From Planktothrix sp. PCC 11201 (GTDB taxonomy: Bacteria; Cyanobacteriota; Cyanobacteriia; Cyanobacteriales; Microcoleaceae), in assembly GCF_900009135.1 (NCBI RefSeq), contig NZ_LT797711.1, positions 62,001 through 126,000 on the forward strand: 64,000 nucleotides of DNA, read 5' to 3'. Each line of letters starts with the position of its first letter. The stretch's first letter is position 1. The notes under the pieces were generated by a model. The model saw nothing but the letters and a program-made list of their open reading frames with translations. It was not told the DNA's origin and ran no database searches. The position numbers and the translations under genes were made by a program. Below, in pieces: positions 1 to 8,383 of this stretch.

Positions 1-1
1 A

Positions 2-2368
2 TTGCTGCAATTACAATGGGGTTTGATTATGCCTTTAGCATTCGCTCAGTCCCATGCTGAATTAGATCAGATGTATAATAGGGCATACGAACAGATTGAT
101 CAAGGAAATTTTACCCAAGCTATTGTTATATTAGAGAAATTATTGGCGATCGCAAAACAACAAAACAATCAATTTTTAGAAGCTGCAACTCTCAATGATT
201 TAGCCCTAGTTTATCGGAATCAAGGTGATAATAATTTAGCATTAGAAACCTCTACAAAAGCCCTCAAAATTCATCAACAATTAAACGATGAGGCGGGTAT
301 TAGTGTAGCTTTAAATAATCAAGCCACTGCTTATCTAAGTTTAAGTCAATATCCCCAAGCTATTCAAGGATTTGAACAGGCTTTAAAATTAGTTCAGAAA
401 CTGGGCGAAAAGTCGGGCGAAGTTAATATTTTATCTAATTTAGGGGCGATTTATCAAGCTTTAGGACAACATCGAAACTCATTATCCTACTTTCAACAAG
501 CCTTAATAGTAATTAAAACCCTAGATGATACCCGGACGGAAGGAATTATTCTTAATAATATCGCTACAGCCTATATTTCTTTAGGGGAATATGAACAAGC
601 TAAACTTGCCTTTGAGCAATCTTTAAAATTAGCCAAAACAGAAAAGGATGCTCAAGGAATTGGTCAATCTATAATTAATTTAGGGGCAGTTTATGAACGG
701 CTTAAAGACTATAATCAAGCATTAAAATTATATCAAGAAGGATTACTGATAATAGAAAAAGTCGGAGATTTAGAAGCAGTTGGTCAAGCGTTGAATAATA
801 TCGGTTATATTTATCGAATTCAGAATCAATATCCCCAAGCTTTCGAGTTTTATAAAAAAGCCTTAGAAGTTCGCCGAAAAATCCCAGATAAACGGGGAGA
901 AGCGGTAACATTAATTAATTTAGGTGTAGCTGAGTTTGAAGTGGGAAAATTGAATGAAGCCACTCAAACCCTCTATTCTGCCCTGGCAATTATTGAGTCT
1001 TTGCGTCCCGGGTTAAGTGATGGGAATAAAGTCTCTTTCCTTGAAACTTTTTCAAAAAGTTATGGGGTTTTACAACAGGTTTTAATTGAGCAAAAACAAA
1101 TTGAGAAAGCCTTAGAAGTTGCCGAACGCGGCAGAGCTAGAGCGTTTGTTGAGTTGGTAGCTAAAAATAATGTATCACCGGAAAAATTAACTGCAATTTC
1201 TGTTAAACCTCCTAATTTTTCAGATATTCAAAAAGTTGCTCAAATACAAAATGCCACGTTAGTTGAATATTCGGTTATTGTTGATCAATTTAAGCAAAAT
1301 TCCACCTTATTAATTTGGGTGATTAAACCCGATGGTAGCGTGCAGTTTCGGTCTGTTGATTTAACAAGTTTAAATACAGATAACCTCGTGCCTATGTTAA
1401 GTCGCGAAGAACTCCCACCGTTGCCTCCCCTAAATGAGCTCATTCGGGGAACTCGTATTAGCCTAGATTCAGGGACTTCAGGGCTAATAGCAAATGATGT
1501 GACTAATAAACAACTCAATAAATTGTATCAGCTTTTAATCGCTCCGATTGCGGATTTATTACCGGAAAATCCCCAGGATCGGATTATTTTTATTCCCCAT
1601 CAAGACTTATTATTAGTGCCTTTTGCGGCTTTAGTGGATGAACAGGGAAACTATTTAATTCAAAATCATACTATTTTAACTGCTCCATCAATTCAACTAT
1701 TACAATTAACCGCAGAGCAACAAAAACAACAGCCCAGAAATGGGGAAAAAACCGCGTTAGTGGTGGGCAATCCTAATATGCCGAAAGTAGCTTTATTACC
1801 TGGAGAAGAACCTCGATTTTTACAACCCCTTCCGGCTAGTGAAAAAGAAGCGATCGCCATTGCTAAACTACTTGAAACCGAACCGTTGTTAGGGGAAAAT
1901 GCCACGGAATCTAACGTGATTCAACAAATAGAAAAAGCCCGTTATATTCATCTGGCAACTCACGGAATTTTGAGTGACTTAACCGAGTCTGGAATTCCCG
2001 GGGCGATCGCCTTTTCCCCCTCAGTATCCGATGATGGGTTACTCACCTCTGAAGAAATTCTCCGATTAAATTTAACGGCTGATTTAGTTGTTTTAAGTGC
2101 TTGTAATACGGGAGCAGGAACGATTACCAGCGATGGGATTTTAGGGTTATCTCGTTCTTTAATCGCTGCTGGAGTTCCCCGTTTAATTGTCTCTTTCTGG
2201 AAAGTTGACGATACTCCCACCTTTGAATTGATGCAAACATTTTATCAGCAACTCCAACAAACCAATGATCAAGCCCAAGCCTTGCGCCAAGCAATGTTAA
2301 TTACGATGAAAAACTATCCCCAACCCAAACATTGGGCAGGTTTTATGATCATCGGTCAAGCTGATTGA
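2..2368 (+). CDS. TPR-CHAT domain protein, 5' end cut off by window
   Basis: The reading frame is open to the window edge. The first residues look like the end of a signal peptide (hydrophobic run ending AFAQ), so the true start lies upstream and the protein is probably exported or envelope-associated. Residues about 20-330 are tandem TPR units of roughly 40 residues with repeated YxxAl...LNNxaxxy patterns. The C-terminal ~290 residues form a CHAT domain, a caspase-like peptidase fold. The catalytic His is visible in HLATHGIL (residue 654 of this frame) and the Cys in LSACNTGAG (residue 701). CHAT proteins with TPR sensors are common in cyanobacteria and in some cases act as proteases in conflict systems. 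No substrate can be read from this sequence. The next gene is 228 nt away and separated by a repeat, so an operon is unlikely. Family call is firm; function is unknown. Confidence 0.9.
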   Translation: MLQLQWGLIMPLAFAQSHAELDQMYNRAYEQIDQGNFTQAIVILEKLLAIAKQQNNQFLEAATLNDLALVYRNQGDNNLALETSTKALKIHQQLNDEAGISVALNNQATAYLSLSQYPQAIQGFEQALKLVQKLGEKSGEVNILSNLGAIYQALGQHRNSLSYFQQALIVIKTLDDTRTEGIILNNIATAYISLGEYEQAKLAFEQSLKLAKTEKDAQGIGQSIINLGAVYERLKDYNQALKLYQEGLLIIEKVGDLEAVGQALNNIGYIYRIQNQYPQAFEFYKKALEVRRKIPDKRGEAVTLINLGVAEFEVGKLNEATQTLYSALAIIESLRPGLSDGNKVSFLETFSKSYGVLQQVLIEQKQIEKALEVAERGRARAFVELVAKNNVSPEKLTAISVKPPNFSDIQKVAQIQNATLVEYSVIVDQFKQNSTLLIWVIKPDGSVQFRSVDLTSLNTDNLVPMLSREELPPLPPLNELIRGTRISLDSGTSGLIANDVTNKQLNKLYQLLIAPIADLLPENPQDRIIFIPHQDLLLVPFAALVDEQGNYLIQNHTILTAPSIQLLQLTAEQQKQQPRNGEKTALVVGNPNMPKVALLPGEEPRFLQPLPASEKEAIAIAKLLETEPLLGENATESNVIQQIEKARYIHLATHGILSDLTESGIPGAIAFSPSVSDDGLLTSEEILRLNLTADLVVLSACNTGAGTITSDGILGLSRSLIAAGVPRLIVSFWKVDDTPTFELMQTFYQQLQQTNDQAQALRQAMLITMKNYPQPKHWAGFMIIGQAD

Positions 2369-2417
2369 CAGTCTTGATTTCCCTCAAAAACCCTAATTTT
2401 ATAGCATGGATTAAAAC

Positions 2418-2544
2418 TATAGCAATCCGCGTCTAGGTTGTCACATTTTATCGTAGGGGTTGGGTCTCCCAACCCAGGTTCCAAGAGGGTTGGGAGACCC
2501 AACCCCTACAGGTTTTGAACACAAATCCTACACGGGTTGCTATA
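2418..2544. repeat. MITE-like element with 23-bp perfect inner inverted repeat
   Basis: The outer ends read TATAGCAA at 2418 and TTGCTATA at 2537-2544, with further partial match inward. Inside, 2453-2475 and 2487-2509 are perfect inverted 23-mers around an 11-nt loop, built on TTGGGAGACCCAA. Related elements with TATAGCA/TGCTATA ends occur at 7126-7219 and 60917-61021. It has no coding capacity. It may also act as a transcription terminator after the CHAT gene. Confidence 0.7.
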
Positions 2545-2604
2545 TAATAAAGCAATACGCATTAGCGTTTGATTATCCCTTATTCTTGAGCTTGATTGTA
2601 CTCG

Positions 2605-5223
2605 ATGCTGAATTTTTACTTTGATCCAGAAACCAATACTCACAAATCCTTTGAGTTACCTGGCGCTCGTCCCCACTATAACCCTGACCGTCCGGGTCAA
2701 GTAGAACATATTTTTCTGGACTTAGTTCTCGATATTCCTAATCAAAGTTTTCAAGGAACTTGTACCATACATTTGAATCCGATTAAAAATGGCATAGAAA
2801 CCTTAACTTTAGATGCCGTTAACTTAGAAATAAAAGACATAAAAATAGAGCAAAATCAGCAGGAATTTGACTATGATGGGGAACAACTACAGATTTATCT
2901 ACAGCAACCTACAACCGTCAATCAATTAATTAAAATTGTCATTAATTATTCCGTTACCAATCCCCAACGCGGACTTTATTTTATTAGTCCCAATAAAGAT
3001 TATCCCGATAAACCGATTCAAGTTTGGACACAGGGAGAGGATGAAGATTCTCGCTTTTGGTTCCCTTGCTTTGACTACCCCGGACAACTAGCAACCTCAG
3101 AAATTCGGGTACAAGTTCCTAAACAATATTTAGCCATTTCTAATGGGGAATTAATTAATACCGAAACCAAAGGCAAAACTAAAATTTATCATTGGTCACA
3201 AAAACAAGTGCATCCCACTTATTTAATGACCTTAGCGGTGGGAGATTTTGCCGAAATTAAAGACGAATGGAATGGCATACCCGTCCTATATTATGTTGAG
3301 AAAAATCGCCAAGAAGATGCTCTAAGAAGTATGGGAAAAACTCCAAAAATGATTGGATTTTTCTCTGAATATTTTGGCTATTCCTACCCCTATCCTAAAT
3401 ATGCTCAAGTTTGTGTAGATGATTTCATTTTTGGCGGGATGGAAAATACCTCTACAACCCTATTAACCGATCGCTGTTTATTAGATGAACGAGCCACCCT
3501 AGATAATCGTAACACAGAAAGTTTAGTTGCCCATGAATTAGCCCATCAATGGTTCGGGGATTTAGTCGTCATTAAACATTGGTCACACGCTTGGATTAAA
3601 GAAGGCATGGCGACCTATACTGAGGTATTATGGACGGAACAGGAATATGGCAAAGACGACGCAGCTTATTATCGTTTAAATCAAGCCAGAAACTATTTTT
3701 CCGAGGATAGTTCTCGCTATCGTCGCCCCATTGTTACCCATATTTATCGAGAAGCCATTGAACTTTACGATCGCCATTTATATGAAAAAGGCGCTTGTGT
3801 TTATCATTTAATTAGAACAGAATTAGGAGATGAACTTTTTAAAAAAGCGATTCAAACTTTTGTTCAAGATAATGCCCATCAAACCGTAGAAACCGTTGAT
3901 TTATTACGCGCACTGGAAAAATCAACCGGAGCTAATTTACTTCCCCTATTTGATCAATATGTATTCCGAGGCGGACATCCTGATTATAAAGTCTCCTATA
4001 GTTGGGATAATCATAATAAATTAGCCAAAATTACGATTAAACAAAACCAAGCCACCGATAGCGATAAACTCAGCGAGACTAACCTGTTTGATTTGAAAAT
4101 TCCCATTGGTTTTGGCTATAAACCCGAGAAAAAATCCCCCGACACCGAGGTCAAACTCAAAACTTTTACGGTGCAGGTTCATGAAAAGGAACAAACCTTC
4201 TATTTTCCCTTAGAAGAAAAACCCGCTTTTATTAGTTTTGATGTGAATAATAATATCCTCAAAACCGTAACTTTGGATTATGCGGTGGCGGAATTAAAAG
4301 CCCAATTACACCATGATCCTGATCCAATTTCTCGAATTTATGCTGCTAAAGCCTTAGCTAAAAAAGGCGGATTAGAAGCCGTTAAAGCCCTATCCAACGC
4401 TTTAAAAAATGATGGCTTTTGGGGAGTACGGGTAGAAGTTGCTAAACAATTAGTGCGGGTGAAATTAGATCAAGTTTTCCCGGGATTAGTTGAAGGATTA
4501 AATGACAGTGATGCCCGGGTCAGACGGGCGGTGATTCATAGTTTAGCTAAACTGAAAACCACCGAAAGTTATCAAGTCTTAAAACCCCTTTTAGAAAAAG
4601 GAGATCCGAGTTATTTAGTGGAAGCCTCAACCGCCGCCGCCCTGGGAGAAATTGCCGCAACCCATCTGGAGGATAAACATTTAGTTGAACAAACAGTTAA
4701 ACTGTTAAAATCTATTCTGAAAGAACGGGAAGGCTGGAATGAGGTGGTGCGTTCCGGGGCAATTTCAGGACTGAGTAAACTCAAAACCTCAGAAGATGCC
4801 TTAAACCTGATTTTAAAATATACCGCCCCCGGTATTCCCCAGGCATTGCGGTTAACTTCAATTCGGGCTTTAGGGAGTATTTCCACGGGTCAAACCCCCA
4901 CTAATATCGAACGCATTGTCCAACGGTTGGAAGAACTATCGAATGAGGCTTTTTTCCTGACTCAAGTGGCGGTGGTTGCCTCCCTAGAACAGATGGAAAC
5001 CCCGAAAGCCATGGATGTGTTGCAATCTTTAGCCGACCAAACCCTAGATGGACGGGTTCGCCGTCGGGCGGAAGAAGCCATTCAAACGGTTCAAGGAAAA
5101 ATCGGTTCAGAACCGGCGTTGAAAAAACTGCGGGAGGAACTCGACAAAATCAAAAAGGAAAATCAAGACCTTCGCAGTCGTCTGGAAACCTTAGAGGCAA
5201 AAAGTAAATCCAGCAAGTCATAA
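2605..5223 (+). CDS. M1 family metallopeptidase (aminopeptidase) with C-terminal HEAT repeats
   Basis: This is a zinc aminopeptidase that removes N-terminal residues from peptides, probably in the cytosol since I see no signal peptide. The M1 N-terminal beta domain comes first. The exopeptidase signature GGMEN begins at about residue 277. The zinc site HELAH starts at residue 310, and the third ligand Glu lies 18 residues on in WIKEGMA. A C-terminal half from about residue 560 carries HEAT/PBS-lyase-type helical repeats and ends in a charged coiled coil, an arrangement I associate with cyanobacterial M1 enzymes. I chose ATG 2605; a TTG three codons upstream (2596) is possible. It stands alone, followed by a 500-nt gap before sigA. 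Confidence 0.92.
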   Translation: MLNFYFDPETNTHKSFELPGARPHYNPDRPGQVEHIFLDLVLDIPNQSFQGTCTIHLNPIKNGIETLTLDAVNLEIKDIKIEQNQQEFDYDGEQLQIYLQQPTTVNQLIKIVINYSVTNPQRGLYFISPNKDYPDKPIQVWTQGEDEDSRFWFPCFDYPGQLATSEIRVQVPKQYLAISNGELINTETKGKTKIYHWSQKQVHPTYLMTLAVGDFAEIKDEWNGIPVLYYVEKNRQEDALRSMGKTPKMIGFFSEYFGYSYPYPKYAQVCVDDFIFGGMENTSTTLLTDRCLLDERATLDNRNTESLVAHELAHQWFGDLVVIKHWSHAWIKEGMATYTEVLWTEQEYGKDDAAYYRLNQARNYFSEDSSRYRRPIVTHIYREAIELYDRHLYEKGACVYHLIRTELGDELFKKAIQTFVQDNAHQTVETVDLLRALEKSTGANLLPLFDQYVFRGGHPDYKVSYSWDNHNKLAKITIKQNQATDSDKLSETNLFDLKIPIGFGYKPEKKSPDTEVKLKTFTVQVHEKEQTFYFPLEEKPAFISFDVNNNILKTVTLDYAVAELKAQLHHDPDPISRIYAAKALAKKGGLEAVKALSNALKNDGFWGVRVEVAKQLVRVKLDQVFPGLVEGLNDSDARVRRAVIHSLAKLKTTESYQVLKPLLEKGDPSYLVEASTAAALGEIAATHLEDKHLVEQTVKLLKSILKEREGWNEVVRSGAISGLSKLKTSEDALNLILKYTAPGIPQALRLTSIRALGSISTGQTPTNIERIVQRLEELSNEAFFLTQVAVVASLEQMETPKAMDVLQSLADQTLDGRVRRRAEEAIQTVQGKIGSEPALKKLREELDKIKKENQDLRSRLETLEAKSKSSKS

Positions 5224-5726
5224 AACCGGATACCAGGCGCGAGACATTTCTCGATCTTGAAGGGTAAAAACCTTGTATAGAACTTATCTCCCCCGTATTG
5301 AATAATAATTCAACCTAACGACGTCAAAAACTTAACGTGATTTAACGTTTGATTGAGTCCCAAACGGGGAGATTTAAGTTAACTTACAAGTAAAGAACAA
5401 TCAAACAGGTTAGATAGTTGTACTCGACCCCCTACTTGATCAATTCTCCGTCGGTGAATGAACGATGATCAGATTTCTTTTTTGACAAACCGTGCAATTT
5501 TTGTCAAAAAGGCTACAATCGAAAAGGTCTTGGCGTCATCCAATGATCACCTTTGAATATTTGCCTTCACTATGCTAGGACTGAAGTGGGTTGCAATCAC
5601 TCACTCGGTAACTCAGTGGGTAAATATTTAAACCTGGATTCAGTTGTCACTGGTTCAGGGGTCTATGAATAGACATCTTTATTCTGTAATTAATTTTTAC
5701 TAATTGAGGAGCATGAGGAACGCGGC
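5224..5726. promoter_or_regulatory. 503-nt leader region upstream of sigA
   Basis: This stretch has no gene. The clearest structure is a perfect 10-bp inverted repeat, TTTTTGACAA at 5479-5488 and TTGTCAAAAA at 5501-5510, with a 12-nt loop, followed by a -10-like TACAAT at 5514-5519. No -35 box sits at a convincing spacing, so I do not name a promoter. A long 5' leader would fit the multiple-promoter control known for cyanobacterial group 1 sigma genes. A GAGGAGCATGAGGA purine run precedes the start codon. Confidence 0.4.
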
Positions 5727-6908
5727 ATGACCCACAGTAACAACGGACTCGCAACCACAACAATTTCGTCGCCCAAGATAGAAACATTACCGTTAAACCT
5801 TGCCAGCAAAATCCCTCCGGACTTAGATGATATGGAACCGGATGAAGAAGATTTAATCGATGAAGAAGAAATCTTAGGGGATGTGATTGGGGAGGAAGAT
5901 GACGAGAGCAAGGCTCCTAAAGGGGCGAAATCTCGGCGTCGAACTCAGACCAAGAAAAAACACTATACGGAAGATTCGATTCGTCTCTATCTGCAAGAAA
6001 TCGGTCGGATTCGATTATTGCGCGCGGATGAAGAAATTGAACTCGCTCGTAAAATTGCCGACTTACTCGAACTAGAGCGAATTCGAGAGAAACTGATGGA
6101 ACATTACGACCGCGAACCCAATGAGCAGGAATGGGCGAGTGCCGTTGAAATGAGGTTGCCAGAATTCCGCCGCCGTCTATATATTGGCCGCCGGGCAAAA
6201 GATAAGATGGTACAGTCTAATTTACGACTGGTGGTTTCGATTGCCAAAAAATACATGAATCGGGGTCTTTCTTTCCAAGACTTGATTCAAGAAGGCAGTT
6301 TAGGATTAATTCGCGCCGCCGAGAAATTTGATCACGAAAAAGGTTACAAATTTTCCACCTATGCGACCTGGTGGATTCGTCAAGCGATTACCCGGGCAAT
6401 TGCCGATCAATCTCGGACAATTAGACTACCAGTTCACCTGTATGAAACCATTTCTCGGATTAAAAAAACTACCAAGTTACTGTCCCAAGAAATGGGCCGC
6501 AAACCCACGGAAGAAGAAATCGCGACTCGCATGGAAATGACCATCGAGAAGTTACGGTTTATTGCTAAATCGGCTCAACTTCCGATTTCTTTAGAAACAC
6601 CGATTGGGAAAGAGGAGGATTCTCGTTTAGGAGATTTTATTGAATCCGATGGCGAAACTCCTGAAGATCAAGTGTCTAAGAATCTATTACGAGAAGACTT
6701 AGAAAATGTATTAGACACTCTTAGTCCCAGAGAACGAGATGTACTGCGTCTGCGTTATGGGCTAGATGATGGTCGGATGAAGACATTAGAAGAAATTGGT
6801 CAGATTTTTAATGTCACCCGGGAACGTATTCGTCAAATAGAGGCGAAAGCGTTAAGAAAGTTACGTCATCCTAACCGCAATAGCATTTTGAAAGAGTATA
6901 TCCGTTAA
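5727..6908 (+). CDS. sigA: RNA polymerase principal sigma factor (group 1, SigA/RpoD1)
   Basis: This protein directs RNA polymerase to housekeeping promoters. The 393 residues match the usual length of cyanobacterial SigA. An acidic N-terminus (residues ~30-65, rich in D/E) is followed by region 1.2 ([15 protein letters not shown]). Region 2 contains [12 protein letters not shown] and the strictly conserved -10-binding stretch [15 protein letters not shown]. Region 3 follows, then region 4 with the helix-turn-helix [18 protein letters not shown] and the end [12 protein letters not shown]. All regions are complete, which favours group 1 over group 2, but the sequence alone does not rule out a close group 2 paralogue. 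The gene has its own long leader and a downstream hairpin, so it is probably monocistronic. Confidence 0.95.
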   Translation: MTHSNNGLATTTISSPKIETLPLNLASKIPPDLDDMEPDEEDLIDEEEILGDVIGEEDDESKAPKGAKSRRRTQTKKKHYTEDSIRLYLQEIGRIRLLRADEEIELARKIADLLELERIREKLMEHYDREPNEQEWASAVEMRLPEFRRRLYIGRRAKDKMVQSNLRLVVSIAKKYMNRGLSFQDLIQEGSLGLIRAAEKFDHEKGYKFSTYATWWIRQAITRAIADQSRTIRLPVHLYETISRIKKTTKLLSQEMGRKPTEEEIATRMEMTIEKLRFIAKSAQLPISLETPIGKEEDSRLGDFIESDGETPEDQVSKNLLREDLENVLDTLSPRERDVLRLRYGLDDGRMKTLEEIGQIFNVTRERIRQIEAKALRKLRHPNRNSILKEYIR

Positions 6909-7038
6909 TTGCGGTTATTTCTGTTCGGGTTGAAACAATTTGATCCTGAGAAATAAATTTTTTGATTATCCTCTTTTGAGGATAGCTCGGGCTGCAATTT
7001 ATCAACCCTTTTATTGAAAGATTAGGGTTAAAGATTAA

Positions 7039-7090
7039 CCTGCCGAAACAGACTTTTAAAAAATCTAAAGTTTCGGCAGATTTTTGTTAT
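7039..7090 (+). terminator. Rho-independent terminator after sigA
   Basis: A 10-bp perfect stem, CTGCCGAAAC (7040-7049) with GTTTCGGCAG (7070-7079), is followed by ATTTTTGTTATTTG. The position 130 nt after the sigA stop fits a terminator. Confidence 0.75.
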
Positions 7091-7125
7091 TTGTATAAGA
7101 TAAGCACTTTTTTCTTAATCAGCGA

Positions 7126-7219
7126 TATAGCAGTCGCCATAACGCTTAGGACATGGATTACCGCTTTCGCGGTAATGACAGCCGATAAGTAGTCCTAATA
7201 GCTAGGCGCGGTTGCTATA
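7126..7219. repeat. MITE-like element, TATAGCA/TGCTATA ends
   Basis: The ends TATAGCAG and TTGCTATA enclose a perfect 8-bp hairpin, ATTACCGC (7157-7164) and GCGGTAAT (7169-7176). The segment GTCCTAATAG before the right end is shared with the element at 60917-61021. It lies directly upstream of the HicB-like gene and may carry or disrupt its promoter. Confidence 0.6.
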
Positions 7220-7248
7220 CAATCAAATCAAAGCAAGTTTAATAACTT

Positions 7249-7455
7249 ATGAATGCCATTTATAAACTGCCCTTAATTTTAGAACCTCAACCCGAAGGAG
7301 GTTATACAATTACTTGTCCTCTTTTGCCCAATTTAATTACTGAAGCTGATACTTTAGAAGAAGTTATTCCTAATGTATCCGATGCTTTACAAGCTTTAAT
7401 TGAAGCCTATCAAGATTTAAACCAACCCTTACCTGCTGTTTTAATGCCGATCTAA
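7249..7455 (+). CDS. HicB-like antitoxin family protein, no HicA partner
   Basis: This 68-residue protein has the HicB partial RNase H-like fold pattern: EGGYTITCPLLPNLITEADTLEE, read here as the motif GGYTITCPLLPN followed by TEADTLEE and a helix (SDALQALIEAY). HicB proteins bind and neutralise the HicA mRNA interferase and often repress their own operon. No hicA gene lies next to it: the upstream side is a MITE-like repeat, and the 3' end overlaps by 15 nt the 3' end of the convergent grpE-like gene. It is either an orphan antitoxin or a stand-alone HicB-fold protein. No clear Shine-Dalgarno site is visible, so the start is uncertain. Confidence 0.75.
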   Translation: MNAIYKLPLILEPQPEGGYTITCPLLPNLITEADTLEEVIPNVSDALQALIEAYQDLNQPLPAVLMPI

Positions 7456-7941
7456 TTTAGAGGTAATCACCTCAATCGGACGCAATACTTTATCATTGAC
7501 TCGAAATCCTTGGCGAACAACTTTTGTAATGGTTTGAGGTGAAAGATCCGGTTTAATTTCTCGATCAACAACTTTACATACTTCAAAATCGGGCTGATCT
7601 CCCTCTAATTCAATCGGTGTTACTTGTCGTTTTCCGAGAATATTTAATAGTTTTTTCTGAATACTTCCGACTGATTTAGGTAAACGTTGAATAAACTGGG
7701 GACTAGGATCGGGATTATTAGCCATATATTCCATTAAAAAGTCTAAAGCATCGACTACTTCTAATAATTCTAAAAATAATTCTTCATTAGCAGATTGATT
7801 TTGAGAGTCTTGTTCGCGTAAAGTTTGTTTTAGTGAAACTTCTTGTCTGAGGAGAGTCCCGATTTTATTAACGATGCGATCGAGGATTTCACTACTTAAT
7901 TTAATTTGACTCATTTGATTATTGTCGGTTGGGTGATTCAT
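7441..7941 (-). CDS. GrpE-like nucleotide exchange factor of the Hsp70 operon
   Basis: GrpE proteins release ADP from Hsp70. The 166-residue protein begins with a long helix-rich segment (to about residue 100), as expected for the GrpE dimer. The C-terminal beta domain shows the family pattern VVDREIKPDLSP, then VVRQGFRVNDKVLRPIEVI. It is the last gene of the leftward operon beginning at 15629, 73 nt after the J-like gene. The main dnaK-dnaJ-grpE set is normally elsewhere, so this is probably a dedicated second copy. The 3' end overlaps the convergent HicB-like gene by 15 nt. Family call is good; dedication to the Hsp70 here is inferred from linkage. Confidence 0.82.
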   Translation of the reverse strand: MNHPTDNNQMSQIKLSSEILDRIVNKIGTLLRQEVSLKQTLREQDSQNQSANEELFLELLEVVDALDFLMEYMANNPDPSPQFIQRLPKSVGSIQKKLLNILGKRQVTPIELEGDQPDFEVCKVVDREIKPDLSPQTITKVVRQGFRVNDKVLRPIEVITSKLDRH

Positions 7942-7985
7942 AGTTATTCTATCCTAATTATTAATTGAAAAATTTTCAGTCCCCC

Positions 7986-8002
7986 CAGAAATCCGGTTTC
8001 TG
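7986..8002. repeat. AGAAA(N5)TTTCT dispersed palindrome
   Basis: CAGAAATCCGGTTTCTG is a perfect 6-bp-arm palindrome between the grpE-like and J-like genes. Close variants occur at 13939-13953, around 33792, around 33844 and around 61368, always intergenic. It is probably a short dispersed cyanobacterial repeat. Confidence 0.5.
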
Positions 8003-8014
8003 GCGGTTTATATT

Positions 8015-8371
8015 TTAAAATAAAGTCGCTCCTAGCTTTTGATCGACTTTTGAAATTTGATTAATTTGCTGAATTATTGTGTCTAAATTATCAAATTCTG
8101 ATAAAAACTCAACTTGAAGTTCTGGATTTTCTAACTCAGACAAGTCAGTGCGTTTAAATCTTTGAATCGGGGGTAAAATCGGGCGAAGATAATCGGCTAA
8201 AATTCGTTCTTCCTGATTCATTAAGGTTTTTCTAGCCTTAGCAATGATATCAGGAGAATAGCTGCGTTTTTTCATTGCTAAAGTAAACGCTTTGGTAATT
8301 TCAGCATTGGAAGCACCCGGAGATACTTCTAATACATCATAGGGATTCGGATTAGATAATTGATTATCCAT
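8015..8371 (-). CDS. J-domain-like protein lacking the HPD motif
   Basis: Residues ~10-60 resemble a J domain: helix I is YDVLEVSPGASNAEITKAF, helix II TLAMKK, and later helices include KARKTLMNQEERILADYL. The HPD tripeptide that stimulates Hsp70 ATPase is replaced by SPD (in RSYSPD), so the key His is missing. The remaining ~55 residues are short helical sequence with no zinc-finger or glycine/phenylalanine region. The gene starts 12 nt after the stop of the 919-aa repeat protein, with AGGAAAG as ribosome site. Linkage to hsp70 and grpE supports a J-derived role, perhaps as a docking rather than an activating partner; that is inference. Confidence 0.7.
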   Translation of the reverse strand: MDNQLSNPNPYDVLEVSPGASNAEITKAFTLAMKKRSYSPDIIAKARKTLMNQEERILADYLRPILPPIQRFKRTDLSELENPELQVEFLSEFDNLDTIIQQINQISKVDQKLGATLF

Positions 8372-8383
8372 GATTAAACTTTC

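Noticed and set aside
5514-5519. Definite sigA promoter at TACAAT
   Set aside because: The nearest TTGACA (5482-5487) is 26 nt away and the next TTGTCA only 7 nt, neither a valid spacing.
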